NCBI GenBank assembly: GCA_044226845.1 | Contig: JBGAGG010000003.1 | Location: forward strand, 186,001 to 250,000 | From: JAFDZO01 sp044226845 | Lineage (GTDB): Bacteria; Bacteroidota; Ignavibacteria; Tepidaquicellales; Tepidaquicellaceae | Length of the DNA: 64,000 nucleotides | Direction: 5' to 3' | Shown here: positions 45,750 to 55,620 of the stretch, piece by piece | Layout of the letters: each line of letters opens with the position of its first letter | Numbering within the stretch: the first letter of the stretch is position 1 | The notes under the pieces: generated by a model | What the model was told of the DNA's origin: nothing | Database searches by the model: none | The model's input: only the letters and a program-made list of their open reading frames with translations | Position numbers and translations under genes: made by a program

Positions 45750-46538
45750 TTAGTGTTTAAATACAGGTGGTTTCCAGTTTGCTTTTTTGTAAGAAGATAA
45801 TTCAAGCGTTATACTTCCTATTAGTACATTTAACTGCGCTTTTATCGGTACGCGGTATTCATCATCAGAAAACCAGCCGACAAACTCCCCTGTTAATCCG
45901 AACACTCCTGTGAAATCCGCTACGCCTGCAATTTTTATCACTGATATATCGTAATCAACGCTTCCAACTGAAACAACATCTTTATTAATATTGAACGAAT
46001 ATTTTACCGAGCTTTGTCCTTCATTTATAAAAATCGGAATATTATAATTTTTATTTGCAAATGAGTTCAACCGCGCCGAGTAAAATATCGATAAGCCGTC
46101 CTGAAATCTTATACCCTTATTGAAAGGAATAGTTTCATTTCTTTCTATTTTATTATTCGTTTCTTTTATTACTTTTACTTTACTTGAATCATAGTTAAAT
46201 CTATAATCAGTCTTTGCAATATCCTTATCTTTAAATTCCGTTGCATAGAATTTTCTGGAATAGAGCTGCTCTTTATTAAGCTCCATTTCCGTCTCAAAAA
46301 TATTATTCAAAGTCACAAAAGGCACTCCGTCATAACTTTTTATATAACCGATTGCATTACAGACTTTTTTAGAATCATCATTCTCTATCTTGCTCATTTT
46401 AATTTTTACTTCACCAAGCTTTATGAATCCGAAGTATACTATATACTTCAGTTCTTCGCCCTGGTCAAGCACTTTAGACTGGCTGTAAGCGCTGCATGCA
46501 AATCCCGTTAAGAGTAATATTAAAGCTAGTCGTTTCAA
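45750..46538 (-). CDS. DUF3108 periplasmic protein
   Basis: A 262-residue protein with a signal peptide (MKRLALILLLTGFACSAYSQ, Cys15 not in a good lipobox). The DUF3108 hallmark is at the start of the mature part: GEELKYIVYFGFIKLGEVKI, then the beta-rich barrel-like pattern through VPIKAQLNVLIGSITLELSSY at the end. DUF3108 proteins are periplasmic and of unknown function. Length is normal. It lies between lolA and the S41 protease gene, with a hairpin (46557-46603) before it. Confidence 0.88.
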   Translation of the reverse strand: MKRLALILLLTGFACSAYSQSKVLDQGEELKYIVYFGFIKLGEVKIKMSKIENDDSKKVCNAIGYIKSYDGVPFVTLNNIFETEMELNKEQLYSRKFYATEFKDKDIAKTDYRFNYDSSKVKVIKETNNKIERNETIPFNKGIRFQDGLSIFYSARLNSFANKNYNIPIFINEGQSSVKYSFNINKDVVSVGSVDYDISVIKIAGVADFTGVFGLTGEFVGWFSDDEYRVPIKAQLNVLIGSITLELSSYKKANWKPPVFKH

Positions 46539-46556
46539 TCTGTAACTGTAAAAATA

Positions 46557-46603
46557 GAAAATGGTCTACCGGCATAAACTAATATGTACGATAAACCATT
46601 TTC
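46557..46603 (-). terminator. Possible terminator after the S41 protease gene
   Basis: The arms GAAAATGGT and ACCATTTTC (9 bp) with an imperfect inner stem; on the minus strand TATTTTTAC follows. It is 13 bp beyond the stop at 46616 and directly precedes the DUF3108 start at 46538. Confidence 0.6.
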
Positions 46604-46615
46604 ATTATCAAATTT

Positions 46616-48214
46616 TTATTTTCTTAAATTGCCTAGATCTTTTGCTTCCTGAAATAATGTTATTGCTTTTAAAAACTGTTCATCAGTGCTTACAAATACT
46701 GCATAGCTTCCTTCATTGCCCCAGATGTCTCTTGCCATCTGTGACTTAATAGAAATTTCAATGAAGCTCTTATCTTTTTCATATTCGCTTGAATTCAATG
46801 CAACACCCTTGCTTTCTGCAAATCTTTTGAAGTCATCCATCATAGAAGAAGAAATATTAAATCCGTCTCTGAATGCTGTATAAGATTTATAAGAAGATTC
46901 AATGTTCTTTCTGTTATTCTGCATGTAGTTCTCAGTGAACAGATACATTACATTATTTCTTCTTAGCGCAACTGTATAAGGTGTAAGTGTATCAAGCTTT
47001 ACTATATAATCAGGAGTAATACCTCCGCCTCCGAATACAATTCTGCCGCCCATCGTTTTAAACTCAGGATGTGTAGAATCCGATTTATCTTTGGTATGAT
47101 TTAAATTATCGCCTTCGCTTTCATCTCTTGCAAGGTCAGATTTATATGTTCCGCCTTCATAAGGTTTCTGTATAAGTCTGCCTACCGGAGTATAATATCT
47201 TGCAGTCGTAACTCTGAATGCAGAGCCGTCAGGGAGATCGAATTGTCTTTGAACAAGTCCTTTACCGAAAGATGTTTCACCCACGATAAGCCCCCTGTCC
47301 CAGTCTTGAACTGCACCCGCTACGATTTCACTCGCAGATGCAGAACCGCTGTTTACAAGAACGATTAACGGAACGTCATTTAATTTTCCGCCGTCGGAAT
47401 TATATACCTCATTAAAATCAGAAATTCTGCTCTTTGTATAAACTATCTTTCCGCCTTTAGGAATAAACTCGCTGCCCATCTTAAATGCCTGGTCTAAATA
47501 TCCGCCCGGATTGCCGCGTAAGTCAAGAACTAATTTCTTCATCCCTGCAGACTGAAGCTTCTGATAAGCTGCTACAAATTCATCATAAGTAGTTGCTGAA
47601 AACTTCGATACCTTTATATATCCGATGTCATTATTATACATAAAAGATGCATCAACGCTGTAAAGCGGAATTTTATCTCTTATGATTTCAAAATCCATCG
47701 GTTTGCTGTTATTGCCGGGTCTTACAATCGTAACAACAACTTTAGTTCCTTTTTCTCCGCGGAGCTTTTTAGGAACGTCTTCTCTTGTTAATTTTATCGC
47801 TGACTGTCCGTCAATCTTTACAATTTTATCACCGGCTAATATGCCGAGCTTTTCAGATGGACCGCCTGAGATAGGAGAAACGATTGTAATCGTATCGCTT
47901 ATAATATCAAACTCAACTCCGATTCCTTCAAAACTTCCCTGAAAATCTTCGTTAACTCTTTTTAACTGTTCAGCGCTTATATAAACTGAGTGAGGGTCAA
48001 GCTCTTCAAGCATTCCTTTGATGGCTGCTTCAGTAAGCTTCTGGGAATCAACATCGTCTACATAATATCTTGATGTGATATTCAATGCGTCGCTGAACTT
48101 TCTCACCTGTGCTGAAGTCTTGTCGTCAGATACGGCATTTTGTATTCTTGTGCCTACAAAAAACGCCACACCGACTATTAAAACATAAAGTACTATTAAA
48201 AGTTTTTTGTTCAT
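46616..48214 (-). CDS. S41 family C-terminal processing peptidase (CtpA/Prc-like)
   Basis: A 532-residue periplasmic serine protease anchored by an N-terminal helix (about 3-24). Residues about 30-80 form the peptidase's helical entry; a PDZ domain at about 85-165 (GIGVEFDIISDTITIVSPIS) guides C-terminal substrate recognition. The catalytic Ser is in NSGSASASEIVAGA and the Lys in SFGKGLVQRQ. About 430-530 is a C-terminal extension seen in this phylum. Length fits. It is the first gene of the envelope cluster with DUF3108 and lolA. The OsmC gene lies 70 bp upstream. Confidence 0.94.
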   Translation of the reverse strand: MNKKLLIVLYVLIVGVAFFVGTRIQNAVSDDKTSAQVRKFSDALNITSRYYVDDVDSQKLTEAAIKGMLEELDPHSVYISAEQLKRVNEDFQGSFEGIGVEFDIISDTITIVSPISGGPSEKLGILAGDKIVKIDGQSAIKLTREDVPKKLRGEKGTKVVVTIVRPGNNSKPMDFEIIRDKIPLYSVDASFMYNNDIGYIKVSKFSATTYDEFVAAYQKLQSAGMKKLVLDLRGNPGGYLDQAFKMGSEFIPKGGKIVYTKSRISDFNEVYNSDGGKLNDVPLIVLVNSGSASASEIVAGAVQDWDRGLIVGETSFGKGLVQRQFDLPDGSAFRVTTARYYTPVGRLIQKPYEGGTYKSDLARDESEGDNLNHTKDKSDSTHPEFKTMGGRIVFGGGGITPDYIVKLDTLTPYTVALRRNNVMYLFTENYMQNNRKNIESSYKSYTAFRDGFNISSSMMDDFKRFAESKGVALNSSEYEKDKSFIEISIKSQMARDIWGNEGSYAVFVSTDEQFLKAITLFQEAKDLGNLRK

Positions 48215-48284
48215 TTTAAATTATTTTGATAAAAATAACATATAACCTATTTATAAGAAATACTATTAAATTCAGTATAAAGTT

Positions 48285-48704
48285 TCACTTTCTCTTCTCT
48301 AATGTTGTAATTACGGAATTGTTCCCTGTCTCTAAAATCTTTGAAATCGGGCACACATTTGCAATATATTTCACCCTCTCAAGCTGAGCATCATCCAGAA
48401 CGCTTTTGACAATAATATTCCTTACAAAGATGTTTTTTGTGATTTTATCAATAGTTTCTGATTTCATATCAACATCTACTATTAACTCCTCTATTTTCCA
48501 TCCTTTTCTTTCAAGATACATGCGGATTGTTATAGCCGTGCAGCTTGCAAGCGAGCCGGAAATCAGCTCATAAGGATTCATTCCTTCATCACTTCCGCCT
48601 TCTTCGATAGGCTCATCTGAAATAATCGTATGTCCTTCAGTATGCAATACTACCTTATACGAATTGCTGAAAGAGATACCTCTGACTTTCTTTTTATCAG
48701 TCAT
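48285..48704 (-). CDS. OsmC-family peroxiredoxin-like protein
   Basis: A 139-residue protein with the OsmC/Ohr fold that reduces organic hydroperoxides or acts as a related stress protein. Both active-site cysteines are visible: SGSLASCTAITIRMYLERKG (about residue 55) and ANVCPISKILE (about 117). The YhfA/OsmC-like subgroup is a better fit than Ohr. Length is normal. It sits between the S41 protease gene and the PLP-enzyme gene; the 42-bp gap to the latter allows co-transcription. Confidence 0.93.
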   Translation of the reverse strand: MTDKKKVRGISFSNSYKVVLHTEGHTIISDEPIEEGGSDEGMNPYELISGSLASCTAITIRMYLERKGWKIEELIVDVDMKSETIDKITKNIFVRNIIVKSVLDDAQLERVKYIANVCPISKILETGNNSVITTLEKRK

Positions 48705-48746
48705 ATTTGTTTTATAAATATTTTTATCAAAATTTAAAAATAACTT

Positions 48747-49982
48747 TTAAACGTGATTCAACGCTTCACCGATTAAATTCTCCAAATCGTAAACATTCTC
48801 CACACCTATTGATAATCTTATCAGTTTATCTGTTATATTCATTGCCTCTCTGTGTTCTAACTCTACTCCGGCGTGAGTCATCGAAGCAGGATGCTCAGCA
48901 AGAGACTCTGTGCTGCCAAGACTTACTGCAAGCTTTATAAGCTTCAGATGATTTAAAAATCTGAACGCTTCTTTCTCTCCGCCTTTTACATCGAACGATA
49001 CCATCGCTCCCGGAGAAGAATATTGCCTTTTATAAATTTCATACTGCTCGTCTTCCGGTTTTAATAATCCCAGATAATAAACCTTCTCTACTTTCGGATG
49101 ATTGTTCAGATAATTTGCAATCACTTCTGCATTCCTTGCCTGTTGCTCCATTCTTACTTTCAACGTTTCAAGACTTCTTAATAAAAGCCATCCCGTCCAT
49201 GGTCCTGCCATATTTCCTAGAAATGTCCTTAGAGTTTTTACTCTTGTCATGACTTCTTTTGAGCCAAGACATGCGCCGGCAATTACATCGCTATGACCGC
49301 CGATATACTTTGTTGCCGAGTAAAGTACAAAATCTGCTCCGTGTTTTAACGGATGCTGCCATAAAGGTCCCATGTAAGTATTATCAACTGCAACATAAAC
49401 TTTTTTATCTTCTGTGGAATATTTATCTGCAATTCTTTTGCACATCTCAATATCAATCAGTTCATTTGTGGGATTAGCAGGAGTCTCCATAAAAATCATT
49501 CTCAGCTTATCAAATCCATCTGAATTTTCTATCAAAGAAACTATTTCCTCATACGATTGCCGCGGCTTAAACTCAAGCACGCTTATGCCAATCTTTTTCA
49601 AAAAATGATTTACAAAGTGGTCAGTTCCTCCGTACAAGGGACTACTTACCATAATCATGTCTCCCGGTGAAAGGAACTCAAGCATCGTTGTTGATATCGC
49701 CGACATTCCGCTTTCAAACACTGCGCACTCTTCAGCTTCATCCCAGAGTGTTAATCTGTTTTCTAAAATTTCCAGATCAGGATTATTTATCCTGCTGTAT
49801 ATAAGCCCAAGCTCTTCAAGCGGCTTTTTATCACGCAAGCCGTATGCAACTTCAAAGAAAGCCTTGCCCTCTTCTGCGCTTTTAAAACAAAATGTGGAGG
49901 TTTGAAATATAGGACATTTAACTGCTCCTTCAGATAAGGCAGGTTTATAGCCGTAGGACATCATGAGGCTTTCAGGTTTCAT
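48747..49982 (-). CDS. Cystathionine gamma-synthase family PLP enzyme
   Basis: A 411-residue PLP enzyme of the Cys/Met metabolism family. The frame is open upstream, but the ATG at 49980-49982 gives the usual family beginning (MKPESLMMSYGYKPALSEGAVKC). Signatures: GMSAISTTMLEF, the PLP region VAVDNTYMGPL, the Schiff-base Lys in YSATKYIGGHSDVIAG, and VSLGSTESLAEHPASMTH near the end. Members include cystathionine gamma-synthase, O-acetylhomoserine sulfhydrylase and methionine gamma-lyase; the sequence alone does not separate these. It may use homocysteine-type substrates. Length is normal. Confidence 0.9.
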   Translation of the reverse strand: MKPESLMMSYGYKPALSEGAVKCPIFQTSTFCFKSAEEGKAFFEVAYGLRDKKPLEELGLIYSRINNPDLEILENRLTLWDEAEECAVFESGMSAISTTMLEFLSPGDMIMVSSPLYGGTDHFVNHFLKKIGISVLEFKPRQSYEEIVSLIENSDGFDKLRMIFMETPANPTNELIDIEMCKRIADKYSTEDKKVYVAVDNTYMGPLWQHPLKHGADFVLYSATKYIGGHSDVIAGACLGSKEVMTRVKTLRTFLGNMAGPWTGWLLLRSLETLKVRMEQQARNAEVIANYLNNHPKVEKVYYLGLLKPEDEQYEIYKRQYSSPGAMVSFDVKGGEKEAFRFLNHLKLIKLAVSLGSTESLAEHPASMTHAGVELEHREAMNITDKLIRLSIGVENVYDLENLIGEALNHV

Positions 49983-50100
49983 CTTATGTAACATTTGATT
50001 CAAGAATAAACTTAATATAATAGCCCAATCCAATATTAATGTACGATTACTAAAATGCAAATGTGAGTCAATAAGGAATAGCAAGGAAACATAAACAGAA

Positions 50101-50130
50101 AAGGCTTTATCAAATTAATGATAAAGCCTT
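50101..50130 (-). terminator. Terminator after nuoM
   Basis: An 11-bp perfect stem AAGGCTTTATC/GATAAAGCCTT with an 8-nt loop; on the minus strand TTTTC follows. It begins 26 bp after the nuoM stop and separates it from the PLP-enzyme gene. Confidence 0.88.
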
Positions 50131-50155
50131 GTAAGAGTAGAATACTTGTATTTTT

Positions 50156-51721
50156 TTATTTTACCGGAGGTGTAGTGGTATTCGGCATTGTGTTTGGTGC
50201 CGTTTCCGGTACTTTTGGTCTGAACTTATCGAAGTTCTCTATAATTTTCTTAACAGATGTTTCCGTCTTGCTTAAAAATGTATTCGGATAAACACCAATC
50301 CAAACTATGAATACAAGCAATGGAAGCACTGTAGCAAGTTCCATTTTTGAAATATCTTTTAAATCTTTGTTCTTTTCATTTTCAATAGGTCCCAGCATAA
50401 CTCTCTGGAACATCCATAATAAATAAACGGCTGCAAGAATAACTGCAGTTGTTGAAACTATTGCATAAACGGGAGTGCCAAGGTTAACTGATTTATACGC
50501 GCCTATTAAAACTAAGAACTCACCGATGAATCCGTTAAGTCCGGGTAAGCCGATCGAAGAAAATACAACGACCATGAATATAACTGAAAGCACAGGCATA
50601 ACTTTCATAAGTCCGCCGAACTCCGAAATAAGTTTTGTATGTCTTCTTTCGTAAAGCATGCCGACTATTAAGAAGAGCGCGCCGGTTGAAAGACCGTGGT
50701 TAATCATCTGGATTACACCGCCCTGCATTGCTTCCTGGTTTAATGCAAAAGTACCAAGCACTATAAAAGCTAAGTGAGATACAGATGAATATGCTACAAG
50801 CTTTTTAACATCTTTCTGTACGATGGAAACTAACGCTCCGTAAACAATACCGACTGTTGCAAGTATTGCAATGTAAGGAGTCATTGCTACAAATCCCGCA
50901 GGGAAAAGCGGCAGTGAAAATCTTAGTAAACCGTAAGTACCCATTTTCAACAACACGGCAGCAAGTATAACTGATCCTGATGTCGGCGCCTGAACGTGAG
51001 CATCGGGCAGCCATGTATGGAACGGAAAAAGCGGTACTTTTATTAAAAAACTGAGAGTGAATAATATAAATAAATAAACCTGTTTATCTGCAGCAATGCT
51101 TGGAGCAACTAACATAAGCCTGCTCATATCGGTTGTGAACTCCCCTATCATCGGCTGGCATAAGAAGCCGAGCCAGATAATTCCGATAAGAAGCAGCAAG
51201 CTGCCGAACATTGTGTATAAGAAAAATTTGACTGTAGCATAAATTCTTTCTTCGCCGCCCCATATACCTATCATAAAATACATTGGGATAAGAATAAATT
51301 CCCAGAATATGTAGAACAGGACAAGATCAAGCGAACAGAAAACACCGACAAGTGTTCCTTCTAAAAGAAGAATGAGAAAGAAATATTCTTTCACTCTTAC
51401 TTTTATTGTATTCCATGATGCAAGAATACACAGAGGCATAATGAAAGTGGAAAGCACAATAAGCAGCATCGAAATTCCGTCTATACCGAGGTAGTAGTAG
51501 GAGTTCAGCGCCGTTATCCATTTCCATTTTTCAACAAACTGGTATTCAGGATTGGCAGGATTGTATGTGAAGAAAAGCACCAGCGATAATACAAATGGTA
51601 TCAGTGAGACAATCATTGCATACCACTTTATCATAGTCTCGTTTTCCTTTTTCATAAACAGAATCAGAAATGCAAGTACTATCGGAGCAAAAATTGTTAA
51701 AGAAAGAATATTAGGTATCAA
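50156..51721 (-). CDS. nuoM: NADH-quinone oxidoreductase subunit M (or related antiporter-like subunit)
   Basis: A 521-residue membrane protein with about 14 segments, the proton-pumping antiporter-like subunit of complex I. Signatures: YYYLGIDGISMLLIVLS, ILLLEGTLVGVF (conserved Glu), and FLIKVPLFPFHTWLPDAHVQ (Lys and His region), GLNGFIGEFLVL. A proline-rich C-terminal tail (TAPNTMPNTTTPPVK) is added. Length is normal. No other complex I gene is adjacent: 43 bp upstream is the Rossmann-type gene, and downstream is a terminator. So this copy is isolated from the usual nuoA-N cluster, or belongs to another antiporter-like system. Confidence 0.9.
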   Translation of the reverse strand: MIPNILSLTIFAPIVLAFLILFMKKENETMIKWYAMIVSLIPFVLSLVLFFTYNPANPEYQFVEKWKWITALNSYYYLGIDGISMLLIVLSTFIMPLCILASWNTIKVRVKEYFFLILLLEGTLVGVFCSLDLVLFYIFWEFILIPMYFMIGIWGGEERIYATVKFFLYTMFGSLLLLIGIIWLGFLCQPMIGEFTTDMSRLMLVAPSIAADKQVYLFILFTLSFLIKVPLFPFHTWLPDAHVQAPTSGSVILAAVLLKMGTYGLLRFSLPLFPAGFVAMTPYIAILATVGIVYGALVSIVQKDVKKLVAYSSVSHLAFIVLGTFALNQEAMQGGVIQMINHGLSTGALFLIVGMLYERRHTKLISEFGGLMKVMPVLSVIFMVVVFSSIGLPGLNGFIGEFLVLIGAYKSVNLGTPVYAIVSTTAVILAAVYLLWMFQRVMLGPIENEKNKDLKDISKMELATVLPLLVFIVWIGVYPNTFLSKTETSVKKIIENFDKFRPKVPETAPNTMPNTTTPPVK

Positions 51722-51764
51722 TTTTCTTTAATTTATTGTTTATATGTCTAAAATTTTTTATGTA

Positions 51765-53462
51765 TTAACCTTTATTTCTTACGCCTTGTTCTTCATTGAT
51801 GAAAATCCAGCCGACAACTTTTCCGATATTTATCTCTTTAAAGTTATCCCAGTAGTCATCATTGAAAATATATCTTGAGCTGAAATTTTCATCCGTCATT
51901 GCCTTGGATTGTTTCATAATTGCCTTAAATCTTTCGTTCCATAGTTTCCAGTTCTTTTCACGCAAGTCAAACCAGCCGGCATCACACCATTTATCAATGG
52001 TTTTCGGATTTACATCGAATATATCCCCTTTTAAAACTGAAGGAGATTTAATATCAGGTCCTCTTAATATTTTTTTTCCGTCAGGCAAAATAATAGGAAT
52101 ACCTATTGAAATGATTTCATTTCTGACTTTTGAATCCTTCTTAAGATATTCGTAAATTCTTTTTGCCGCTTTTTTGTAATCTTCCTTAATATACTGATTG
52201 AAATTTTTATATATAAGTCTAATTAAATTTGCTTCAAAAAGAAGCTTTGTAAGTCTGGGCGGTCCGAGCATCTCAAATGCAACTGAGTTTGTCTTATGCT
52301 TTTTCTCCAATGCCTTTATCTGGTTAGTTGCATACTGCTGCATAAATCCCGCTCTGTATGAGGGCTCCATTGATGCGCTGTCGATTGCATTGATTACATC
52401 GTGTCCTGTGTTGTGTCCTTTGATTTCAAGTATAGCATTCTCTGCAATTTCTTCGGGAGTTACAAACTGCATCTGCCCGACTGTAGAAATTGTTTCAAAT
52501 TCAGCAGCGGAGAAAATTCCGTTTTCGCCTGTATCAATAAATACTGTTTTTAAGTTGCCATTAGTTTTATATTTTTTTGTAGATACCCTGTGAAATTTCT
52601 TTTCAAGCGGTTCTGCATCTTCCATTTTTGTATCAATCAAAGCAATTGGTCTTCCGCCTTTTTTGATCTCACCATATGCAATTTTTTTCCATGCGATTGA
52701 TGCAGTTGGCTTTAACTCTTTTACAGCAGGTCCGTTAGGAGTTCTTGCCATTAAAAATAATAACAATGTATGCGCTCCTGCAACTGATGATTTACTGAGC
52801 AGCATTCTTGACGGCTTCTCTTCGCTGTGAGTGTAAGGAATATTAAGACCCATACCGCCTGTACCGCTTGTACCGATTTTAAGATAAAACTTCGTCTTAA
52901 ATTCAGTCATGCTGTAATATAAAATCTGAATGTGCCTGATTAATTGCGGTATATACGATACGCACATAAATTTTTCAACGGCTTCTTTGAGTCTTTCGTA
53001 ATCACTATCTGCGCCTTCCATGAACTTCTGAATATCAGTGAACGATTTGAATATATTCTGATATGCAATAGCAGTAGCCGTGTTGATACAGTCAATAACA
53101 ACATCCGGTTTGTGCTGCTGCATCATTTTATACAATGCTGAATTGTGCAGTATATCATCATTAAGCTCATCGCTTATATCATGCATCAGTTTTTTTCTTT
53201 CAGCGGCATCTTTAAGAATAAGCTCACGATTTTTATCTTTGAATTCGTTCCTTACAAATACATTACCGTACCATGGTACAAAAAATCCTTTTGGTTTTTT
53301 AAATTCTTTTGTTAAGTCCTTGCAGATATCTTCAGCTTCTTCTTTTTTAAGAGATGTTAAGATAATTTTTTTCGGTGCCTCTGCCATAAGATTGCGTGCA
53401 ATTGCAGAACCAACTAATCCCCAGCCCCCGAGAATCAATACTGTTTTATTTTTAATGTCCAT
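51765..53462 (-). CDS. Rossmann-fold (SDR-like) protein of unknown function
   Basis: A 565-residue cytosolic protein with an N-terminal NAD(P)-binding motif TVLILGGWGLVGSAIARNL (about 8-26) and a second strand signature PDVVIDCINTATA (about 115). It is much longer than a classical SDR; the region from about 200 to 560 includes LKIGTSGTGGMGLNIPYTH and a lysine-rich helical C-terminus. It could be a saccharopine-dehydrogenase-like or epimerase-like enzyme, but neither is shown. It is the third gene of a tight set: ALDH, GNAT, this gene, with 9-bp gaps. Its substrate presumably fits that pathway. Confidence 0.7.
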   Translation of the reverse strand: MDIKNKTVLILGGWGLVGSAIARNLMAEAPKKIILTSLKKEEAEDICKDLTKEFKKPKGFFVPWYGNVFVRNEFKDKNRELILKDAAERKKLMHDISDELNDDILHNSALYKMMQQHKPDVVIDCINTATAIAYQNIFKSFTDIQKFMEGADSDYERLKEAVEKFMCVSYIPQLIRHIQILYYSMTEFKTKFYLKIGTSGTGGMGLNIPYTHSEEKPSRMLLSKSSVAGAHTLLLFLMARTPNGPAVKELKPTASIAWKKIAYGEIKKGGRPIALIDTKMEDAEPLEKKFHRVSTKKYKTNGNLKTVFIDTGENGIFSAAEFETISTVGQMQFVTPEEIAENAILEIKGHNTGHDVINAIDSASMEPSYRAGFMQQYATNQIKALEKKHKTNSVAFEMLGPPRLTKLLFEANLIRLIYKNFNQYIKEDYKKAAKRIYEYLKKDSKVRNEIISIGIPIILPDGKKILRGPDIKSPSVLKGDIFDVNPKTIDKWCDAGWFDLREKNWKLWNERFKAIMKQSKAMTDENFSSRYIFNDDYWDNFKEINIGKVVGWIFINEEQGVRNKG

Positions 53463-53471
53463 TAAATTTGT

Positions 53472-54014
53472 TTAACTTAATTTTAATGCAAATAAGTCAT
53501 ACTCGCCGCTCGAACCGTCTTCATTATACAAAGCCATTGTTATTGTTTTTTGTAAGCGGTTTGCTTTGCTTAAACCGAACTTCTTTAAATTATTTTCCGC
53601 TCTTTTATTTCCCTGATGAACGTATGCAACTAAATATTTAAACTTCTTTAATCCTTTTACATAGTCAGATAAAAGCTTTGATGATTCGTATCCTAATTTC
53701 AATCCTCTGTATTCAAATAAAATTGCAGTTGATATTTCGCAGGCTTCAGTATAGTTCTCCCGCCATTTATAGCAGACATATCCTATGTAATTCTGCTTGC
53801 TCTTTATCACGTACCAGACTCCGTATGGATTCTCTGCCGTTTCCTTCACCCATTTTTTTATAACGGATTTTGGTTTATTCAGCGGGTAATCGGGATTCAA
53901 TAATCCTGTTATATGCTCGTCATTAAAAAGCTTATGAATTAAATCAACAAGCTTTTCATCGCCAGCCTCAAATCTTAATAAAGAACAATTTTTACCTCTG
54001 ATAATCTTTTTCAT
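53472..54014 (-). CDS. GNAT-family N-acetyltransferase
   Basis: A 180-residue acetyl-CoA-dependent acyltransferase. GNAT elements: VWYVIKSKQNYIGYVCYKW (strands 3-4), EISTAILFEYRGLKLGYESS (motif A region, the RGLKLG loop approximating Q/RxxGxG/A), and AYVHQGNKRAENNLKKFGL (motif B). The acceptor is unknown; ribosomal-protein-like or small-molecule acetylation are both possible. It lies 9 bp downstream of the ALDH gene and 9 bp upstream of the Rossmann-fold gene, so it is very probably in one operon with them. Confidence 0.85.
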   Translation of the reverse strand: MKKIIRGKNCSLLRFEAGDEKLVDLIHKLFNDEHITGLLNPDYPLNKPKSVIKKWVKETAENPYGVWYVIKSKQNYIGYVCYKWRENYTEACEISTAILFEYRGLKLGYESSKLLSDYVKGLKKFKYLVAYVHQGNKRAENNLKKFGLSKANRLQKTITMALYNEDGSSGEYDLFALKLS

Positions 54015-54023
54015 TAGTACATA

Positions 54024-55511
54024 TTACCCTCTTGGAACAACCGTATTATACCAGAATTTTTTGCTTCTGTCTTTTATCTCGTCTATGTGAATATGTTTTG
54101 CCTCAGTATATTCTTTTAGTCCGTCGATACCGAACTCTCGTCCGACACCGCTTTGCTTATATCCCCCGAACGGTGCTCTATCCGCAAGCAGATGATATTC
54201 ATTTATCCACACTGTTCCTGTTCTTAATCTTCTTGCTAGTGCTAAAGCTCTTTCATCATTGCCTGACCATATTCCTGCTGCAAGACCAAATTCAGAGTCA
54301 TTCGAAATCTTCACAGCTTCATCATCATCTTTGAATTTTATGATAACTACAACCGGTCCGAAAATTTCTTCCTGTGCTATTCTCATTTTATTATCTACAT
54401 CAGTAAATATTGTCGGCTGAATATAATATCCTTTGTCACCGACTTTATTTCCGCCTGTTAAAATCTTTGCACCTTCTTTTTTTCCTATTTCAATATAATT
54501 CATTACTGATTCAAACTGCTTCTTTGAGACAACGGGACCGTTATCATTTCCTTTATCCATCGGGTCGCCGATTTTCATTTTCTCAATTTTTTCTTTCAGC
54601 TTAGAAGTAAACTCGTCATATACACTTTCCTGTACAAGCAATCTTGTACCACCTTCGCAGCACTGTCCCTGATGGTAAAATCCCGCATAGATTGCGCCAT
54701 CAACTGCCATATTCATATCGGTATCATCTAAAATTATATTAGGTGATTTTCCGCCGCACTCAAGAGTTAACTTCTTTAATGTCGGAGCAGCGTTTTTCAT
54801 AATTGTTCGGCCGACTTCAGTCGAACCTGTGAAAGCAACTTTATCAACAAGCTTATTCGATACCATTTCAGTTCCGATATCCGAACCGCCTGTTACAATA
54901 TTTATTACACCTTTAGGAATATCTGTTTCATCAATCAGCTTTGCAAGCTCTGCAACTGAAAGCGATGTTTCTGATGATGGTTTTAGAACTATCGTACATC
55001 CTGCTGCTAATGCAGGACCGAGCTTCCAGATTGCCATCTTGAAAGGAAAGTTCCAAGGAATGATTGAAGCAACAACTCCGATTGGTTCTCTTACTAATAA
55101 ATTTTTACTGATGCCTTCTTTTGAAAGTCCTTCGATGTTTTCTTCAAAAACAGTTGATGCCATCTTTGAATAATAGTTCAAAGTTCTTGCTCCGAGCATT
55201 ATATCTTCCGTTGCTTTTCTTATTGTTGAACCCGAATCTTTCACTTCAAGCTCTATTAATCTGTCTTTATGTTCATTAATTTTATCTACAATCTGCTTTA
55301 TTATTCTGCCGCGCTCTTCGCGTGCAAGATTTGTCCAGCGTCCGTCATCGAATGCTTCTCTCGCTGCTTTAATAGCATCTTTAACATCATCAACGGTTGC
55401 TTTAGATATTTGAGCGTTAACGCTGTCATCGGCAGGATTTACAGAATCGAAATATTCTTTGTTTTGCGCTTCACGGAATTCACCGTTTATGTATAATAAA
55501 TATTTATCCAT
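54024..55511 (-). CDS. NAD(P)-dependent aldehyde dehydrogenase (betaine/aminobutyraldehyde type)
   Basis: A 495-residue ALDH-superfamily enzyme oxidising an aldehyde to an acid. Signatures: PWNFPFKMAIWKLGPALAAG, cofactor region FTGSTEVGRTIM, catalytic Glu in LECGGKSPN (about 255) and Cys in GQCCEGGTR (about 286), and EEIFGPVVV. The overall style is that of betaine aldehyde or 4-aminobutyraldehyde dehydrogenases, but substrate specificity is not certain. Length is normal. It is the first gene of the ALDH-GNAT-Rossmann set. Confidence 0.94.
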   Translation of the reverse strand: MDKYLLYINGEFREAQNKEYFDSVNPADDSVNAQISKATVDDVKDAIKAAREAFDDGRWTNLAREERGRIIKQIVDKINEHKDRLIELEVKDSGSTIRKATEDIMLGARTLNYYSKMASTVFEENIEGLSKEGISKNLLVREPIGVVASIIPWNFPFKMAIWKLGPALAAGCTIVLKPSSETSLSVAELAKLIDETDIPKGVINIVTGGSDIGTEMVSNKLVDKVAFTGSTEVGRTIMKNAAPTLKKLTLECGGKSPNIILDDTDMNMAVDGAIYAGFYHQGQCCEGGTRLLVQESVYDEFTSKLKEKIEKMKIGDPMDKGNDNGPVVSKKQFESVMNYIEIGKKEGAKILTGGNKVGDKGYYIQPTIFTDVDNKMRIAQEEIFGPVVVIIKFKDDDEAVKISNDSEFGLAAGIWSGNDERALALARRLRTGTVWINEYHLLADRAPFGGYKQSGVGREFGIDGLKEYTEAKHIHIDEIKDRSKKFWYNTVVPRG

Positions 55512-55620
55512 TAATTAGTATTATTAAAAAAATTAAAATTGTATTTATGGGATGAAAAAATGATATGCTAGAAATAACTCTGATGTGATTCATTGAATTT
55601 AAAAACTAAAAAACATTTTA

